Assembly: GCA_036508075.1 (NCBI GenBank)
Contig: DATCIA010000058.1
Coordinates: 1-25,842 of the forward strand
Reading direction: 5' to 3'
DNA from: PALSA-660 sp036508075
GTDB lineage: Bacteria > Actinomycetota > Coriobacteriia > Anaerosomatales > PALSA-660
Length of the DNA: 25,842 nucleotides
In this document: positions 22,741 through 25,842 of the stretch, piece by piece
Position numbering within the stretch: the stretch's first letter is position 1
Layout: every line of letters begins with the position of its first letter
Made by a program: the position numbers and the translations under genes
Notes under the pieces: generated by a model
What the model was told of the DNA's origin: nothing
The model's input: the letters and a program-made list of their open reading frames with translations, nothing else
The model's database searches: none

Positions 22741-23688
22741 GTGGACCTGACACTCATCCTGAAGGCGGTCGCGGCCCTCTCGGTACTCGGCGTCATCTCG
22801 GTGGCGCTGCTGGCGACCGCAGCCCAGAAGTTCGCCATCGAGGTGGACCCCAACATCGAGGCCATCCTCGACGCGCTTCCCGGCGCCAACTGCGGGGCGT
22901 GCGGCAATCCGTCGTGCTTCGCCGCCGCGGAGGCGATCGCGGCCGGCCGCGCGCCGGCGACCACCTGCGTCGCCGGCGGCAAGTCGACCGCCGAGGCCAT
23001 CGCCGCGCTCCTCGGCGAGAGCTGCGAATTCATCCCCGTCGTCTCCGTGCGGCATTGCGGCGGCGGCACGAACGCCCGGCACGCCTATGAGCACGGGGGA
23101 CTGCGCAGTTGCGCGGCGGTCGCCAAGCTCGCGGGAGGCAGCATCGCGTGCTCCGCCGGCTGTTTCGGCCTCGGCGACTGCGTGACGGCCTGTCCGTTCG
23201 ACGCCATGTCGCTCGACGAGCGTGGACTGCCGGTCATCGACCTCGAGAAGTGCACGGGGTGCGGCATCTGCGTGAAGGAGTGCCCGCGCGGTTCGGGCGG
23301 CCTGCTGGCGCTCGTGGACGACCAAGCGGCGGTCGCTGTGCGCTGTGCTTCGCGCGAGTCCGTCAAGGACCGCCGGGGCGCGTGTTCGATGTGCTGTATC
23401 GCCTGTCGCAAGTGCGAGAAGGCGTGCCCGACCGGCGCGATGCGCATGGTCGACGGGCTCGCCGTCCTCGATCCCAAGTTGTGCATCTCGTGTTTCGCGT
23501 GCGTGGAGGCGTGCCCGCAGGACTGCATCGATGTCACGGGCCGGGCCGCGTCGGCTCCCGCCGGGACGCTGGACGGCCTCGCAGGTTCGTATGCCGGCTT
23601 TTCGGTCGACGAGTCCGCCGTCGCGGCCGCCACGGCGCAGTGCGCGGTAGAGGCGCCGTCCGCGGGGACCGGGGAGGCCGACGCGTGA
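22741..23688 (+). CDS. rnfB: Rnf complex subunit RnfB (ferredoxin-interacting, multi Fe-S)
   Basis: This membrane-anchored subunit receives electrons from or gives them to ferredoxin. GTG 22741 follows GGGGAGG, giving 315 residues. One N-terminal helix (about 5-27) is followed by a special [4Fe-4S] site, Cys51-x2-Cys54-x4-Cys59-x16-Cys76. Further cysteine sets lie at 137-151 (CSAGCFGLGDCVTACP), 171-181 (CTGCGICVKEC), 215-229 (CSMCCIACRKCEKAC) and 248-258 (CISCFACVEAC). This agrees with the multi-cluster RnfB of clostridia and acetogens rather than the two-cluster proteobacterial form. The last 45 residues are an Ala/Gly/Ser-rich tail with one cysteine. The stop overlaps the next gene as GTGA. 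Confidence 0.96.
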   Translation: MDLTLILKAVAALSVLGVISVALLATAAQKFAIEVDPNIEAILDALPGANCGACGNPSCFAAAEAIAAGRAPATTCVAGGKSTAEAIAALLGESCEFIPVVSVRHCGGGTNARHAYEHGGLRSCAAVAKLAGGSIACSAGCFGLGDCVTACPFDAMSLDERGLPVIDLEKCTGCGICVKECPRGSGGLLALVDDQAAVAVRCASRESVKDRRGACSMCCIACRKCEKACPTGAMRMVDGLAVLDPKLCISCFACVEACPQDCIDVTGRAASAPAGTLDGLAGSYAGFSVDESAVAAATAQCAVEAPSAGTGEADA

Positions 23689-24044
23689 CACGCGGCGACC
23701 GCATCGTCGTCGCCGTCGTGGCCGTGCTGGCGATCGCCGCGTGGCCGCTCGCGAGCATGGCGACCGGTGGCGATGCGGCTGTCGCCGTCATCTCGGGGCC
23801 GTATGCGACGTACCGGGTGCCGCTCGACGCAGCGCGGCGCCTGGACGTGCGCGGGTTGCACGGTACCGTCACGGTGGTCGTCGGGGCCGGATCGGTGCGC
23901 GTGGCCGAGTCGGACTGCCGCGATCACCTCTGTGTGGAGCGGGGAGCGATCGCGGCTGCCGGGATGGCGATCGTCTGCGCGCCCAACGGCGTCACCGTCC
24001 GGATCGGAGGGAGGGCAGATGCGCCCGACGCCCTCATCCGGTAG
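23685..24044 (+). CDS. NusG domain II-containing protein
   Basis: This is a 119-residue protein with one N-terminal hydrophobic helix (about 6-27) and a NusG-domain-II-like outer domain. GTG 23685 overlaps the rnfB stop. RLDVRGLHGTVTVVV and a cysteine motif CRDHLC...IVCAPN match this family, which commonly sits next to rnf operons and Gx genes in Gram-positive anaerobes. The three cysteines suggest metal or disulfide chemistry outside the membrane, but the function is not known. The gene ends inside the next gene (26-base overlap). Confidence 0.85.
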   Translation: MTRGDRIVVAVVAVLAIAAWPLASMATGGDAAVAVISGPYATYRVPLDAARRLDVRGLHGTVTVVVGAGSVRVAESDCRDHLCVERGAIAAAGMAIVCAPNGVTVRIGGRADAPDALIR

Positions 24045-24555
24045 CGCCCGCGTGGTCGCGACCGTCGCCATGCTCGTCGCCGTCGGCGCGATCCTCGGCA
24101 TCCTCGAGACGGCGCTCGTTCCCGCGCTCCCGATCCCGGGCGTGCGCCTGGGTCTGGCGAACCTCGCGGTCGTTCTAGCTCTTCCGCTCGTCGGCCGGGC
24201 GGCCGCGCTGCGCGTGAGCGTGTTGCGCATTCTGATCGTTGCGATCGCGACCGGCGCGCTCGGAGGTCCCGCCTTCGCGATGGCGCTTGGTGGGGCCGTG
24301 GCTTCGTGGGCGGTCATGGCATGGTTGGCCGGCCGCCGCTCGGTCTCACCGATCGGCTGGTCGGTCGGTGGCGCCGCCGCGCACGTCACCGCTCAGCTTC
24401 TCGTGGCCTGTGTCCTGACCGGCAGCGCGGTGCCTGCACTGCTGGCGCCGTTCGCGCTGCTGCTCGCGCTCGGTTGCGGGCTCGTGATCGGCTACGCGTC
24501 GCGTCTCCTGCTCTCCCGACTTCCCCTCGTGTACCCGGAGTTCGGCACACGGTAG
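24019..24555 (+). CDS. Gx transporter family / HepS-like membrane protein
   Basis: This 178-residue integral membrane protein with about five hydrophobic helices belongs to the Gx transporter family, also called heptaprenyl diphosphate synthase component I-like. ATG 24019 has GGAGGGAGGG upstream and overlaps the previous gene by 26 bases. ILETALVPALPIPGVRLGLANLAVVLAL is the family hallmark (GxRLGLAN), and LRILIVAIATG and GGPAFAMALGGAV follow. The fold resembles the substrate-binding subunit of ECF transporters, so a small-molecule uptake role is plausible. The location after rnf-NusG-II is a frequent arrangement in anaerobes. The substrate is unknown. Confidence 0.87.
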   Translation: MRPTPSSGSARVVATVAMLVAVGAILGILETALVPALPIPGVRLGLANLAVVLALPLVGRAAALRVSVLRILIVAIATGALGGPAFAMALGGAVASWAVMAWLAGRRSVSPIGWSVGGAAAHVTAQLLVACVLTGSAVPALLAPFALLLALGCGLVIGYASRLLLSRLPLVYPEFGTR

Positions 24556-24573
24556 GGAAGGAAGGTGGTGCAG

Positions 24574-25236
24574 ATGGCTCCGCGCCTGCTCGCGCGGCCG
24601 GCCGATGCGCGCGTCGCGGTTCTCACGGGGCGCGCTGACTCGCTGTCGGACGCCGCACTGGTCGCATTGGTGGTGGCCGAGGGTTCCGACGTCGTGGGAC
24701 GCGCGGTCCTGGATGCACACACTTCGCCCGACGGGCTGTGGCGCGTCTCGGCCGAGGAGCTCGTTCGCGTCCGGGGTGTGGGACCGGCAGGCGCGGCCCG
24801 GCTGCTCGCCTGCCTTGAGCTCGCGCGTCGCGCTTCGGCGTGGCCGGTCTCCGAACGCCCGATCGTCAGCACGCCCGAAGACGTCGTCCGCCTCTGCGCC
24901 ACACAGCTGCGCGGATTGGATCGCGAGCACTTCTGGGCGCTGCTGCTCTCCACCAAGAACCGGCTGCTGCGGATGGTCGAGGTATCGGTCGGCTCCCTGA
25001 ACGCGTCGATCGTGCACCCTCGCGAGCTCTTCAAGGAGGCCGTGCTCGTCTCCGCCGCGTCGGTGGTCGTCGTGCACAACCACCCCAGCGGAGACCCCAC
25101 GCCCTCGGGCGCCGACCTCCAGCTCACGCGCCGTCTCGCCCGGGCGGGGGAGGTGCTGGGGATCGAGCTCATCGACCACGTGGTGATCGGCGACGGAGGA
25201 GCTCACGTCTCGCTGAGGGAGATGGGCGTCTTGTGA
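24574..25236 (+). CDS. radC: RadC family JAB/MPN-domain protein
   Basis: This 220-residue UPF0758/RadC family protein starts at ATG 24574, 8 bases after AAGG. GTG 24565 and 24568 are alternatives. The N-terminal half is a helix-hairpin-helix region: DSLSDAALVALVVAEGS, then VRGVGPAGAARLLACLEL. The C-terminal JAB domain has the metalloprotease-like motif HNHPSGDPTPSGAD (H-x-H-x7-S-x2-D), with an upstream catalytic Glu candidate in the LFKEAV region. IELIDHVVIGDGG closes the core. It is cytosolic. The old link to DNA repair is not supported for the family, and the real role is unclear. It begins 18 bases after the Gx stop and may be co-transcribed with the rnf cluster. Confidence 0.9.
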   Translation: MAPRLLARPADARVAVLTGRADSLSDAALVALVVAEGSDVVGRAVLDAHTSPDGLWRVSAEELVRVRGVGPAGAARLLACLELARRASAWPVSERPIVSTPEDVVRLCATQLRGLDREHFWALLLSTKNRLLRMVEVSVGSLNASIVHPRELFKEAVLVSAASVVVVHNHPSGDPTPSGADLQLTRRLARAGEVLGIELIDHVVIGDGGAHVSLREMGVL

Positions 25237-25305
25237 CGGCGCCCGCAAGGACATGGCACCTCCACGGCAACACCACGCCCGTGAACAGGGAATAAGGCCT
25301 CGCTA

Positions 25306-25314
25306 TGCTAGACT
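25306..25314 (+). promoter_or_regulatory. Extended -10 promoter element for mreB
   Basis: TGCTAGACT (TG-n-TAGACT) lies 102 bases upstream of the mreB GTG, giving a leader of about 95 bases. There is no recognisable -35. Confidence 0.5.
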
Positions 25315-25350
25315 CCTCGAGGGTTCGCGCGCGTATGCGTGCGTGTCTGT

Positions 25351-25370
25351 GCGCCCGTCGGATCGGGCGC
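25351..25370 (+). promoter_or_regulatory. Stable hairpin in the mreB leader
   Basis: GCGCCCG (25351-25357) and CGGGCGC (25364-25370) form a perfect 7-bp G-C stem with a 6-base loop. It is followed by a short A-run (GAAAACC) rather than U-residues. It lies between the promoter-like element and the gene, so it could act as leader structure or as the terminator of radC. Confidence 0.4.
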
Positions 25371-25416
25371 TGCTGAACTGAAAACCACGGGTGCCGTGCC
25401 CGCGAGAGGACTCACC

Positions 25417-25842
25417 GTGTCGCTGATCGACATGTTCTTCAACTCCTGGGGTTCCGACATGGCCGTCGACCTCGGTACCGCCAACACGCTCGTCTCCGTC
25501 CGCGGTCGCGGCATCGTGCTCATCGAGCCTTCGGTGGTCGCGGTCGAGAAGGACACCAAGCGCGTGCTCGCCGTCGGTATCGAGGCGAAGCGCATGCTCG
25601 GCCGCACGCCGGGCTCCATCGTCGCCATTCGGCCGCTCAAGGACGGCGTCATCGCCGACTTCGAGGTCACCGAGGCGATGCTCCGCTACTTCATCAACAA
25701 GACGCGCGTGAAGCGCTTCCCTTGGCAGCCGAAGCCGCGCGTGGTCGTGTGCGTGCCCTCCGGCGTGACCGAGGTCGAGAAGCGCGCCGTCTTCGAGGCG
25801 ACGATGCAGGCGGGCGCCCGTCAGGCGTTCCTGATCGAGGAG
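25417..25842 (+). CDS. mreB: Rod shape-determining protein MreB (partial, C-terminus outside window)
   Basis: This is the start of an actin-like ATPase that organises cell-wall synthesis along the cell length. The GTG at 25417 has GAGAGGA 6 bases upstream. An amphipathic N-terminus (SLIDMFFNSWG) suits membrane binding. Phosphate motif 1 is MAVDLGTANTLV near residues 15-26. EPSVVAV, VGIEAKRMLGRTPG, IRPLKDGVIADFEVTEAML and VVVCVPSGVTEVEKRA follow in the normal order. The first 142 codons are present, out of about 340. The rest (phosphate 2 and adenosine motifs) lies outside. Its presence suggests a rod-shaped cell. Confidence 0.97.
   Translation, partial: MSLIDMFFNSWGSDMAVDLGTANTLVSVRGRGIVLIEPSVVAVEKDTKRVLAVGIEAKRMLGRTPGSIVAIRPLKDGVIADFEVTEAMLRYFINKTRVKRFPWQPKPRVVVCVPSGVTEVEKRAVFEATMQAGARQAFLIEE

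Noticed and set aside
21204..23069. A 621-codon minus-strand frame opposite rnfG-rnfB
   Set aside because: It is a repetitive Asp/Glu/Arg/His composition shadow of the rnf genes.

Overview
The window is a high-GC, gene-dense stretch of a bacterial chromosome with many GTG starts and some TTG starts, and tight operons with 1-8 base overlaps. The gene content points to an anaerobic actinobacterium, possibly of the class Coriobacteriia or a relative: a membrane-bound [NiFe] hydrogenase, a complete Rnf complex, a 2x[4Fe-4S] ferredoxin, an EF-G paralogue and MreB. The taxonomic placement is inference from gene content and composition, not from a marker-gene comparison.

Left part (1-5850). A minus-strand hydrogenase pair comes first: a Tat-exported small subunit, then a large subunit cut by the window edge. 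About 590 bases without a gene follow. Then come a DUF2249 protein (+), a HAD phosphatase (-), a tiny cytochrome b5-like protein (+) and an RlmD-type RNA methyltransferase (-).

Middle (6025-18211). A PilT-type ATPase with a degenerate receiver domain fused to its N-terminus stands alone. Next is a tightly coupled four-gene operon: OsmC, GT2 glycosyltransferase, PIG-L/BshB-like deacetylase, and a large protein with BshC-like features. This is the best candidate here for an undescribed system, possibly a variant low-molecular-weight thiol pathway. It is followed by a 57-residue ferredoxin, a minus-strand lipid pair (diacylglycerol kinase-like, PlsY-like), tRNA-Arg(CCG), an EF-G-like GTPase (-), a lipoprotein cyclophilin plus TPR membrane protein, and ndk.

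Right part (18212-25842). Just after ndk lies a short reading frame ending in RSYDPCLSCAVH-stop, the C-terminal nickel-binding signature of a [NiFe] hydrogenase large subunit with no body attached. A structured leader of about 175 bases precedes rnfCDGEAB, which continues into a NusG-domain-II protein, a Gx/HepS-like membrane protein and a RadC-family protein. The start of mreB closes the window.

The energy-metabolism genes fit together. The exported hydrogenase can feed electrons from H2 into the membrane. Rnf couples ferredoxin:NAD+ oxidoreduction to an ion gradient, and the small ferredoxin is a possible soluble carrier. Six intergenic regions carry the same extended -10 pattern, TGCTAnnnT, suggesting a common housekeeping promoter type.
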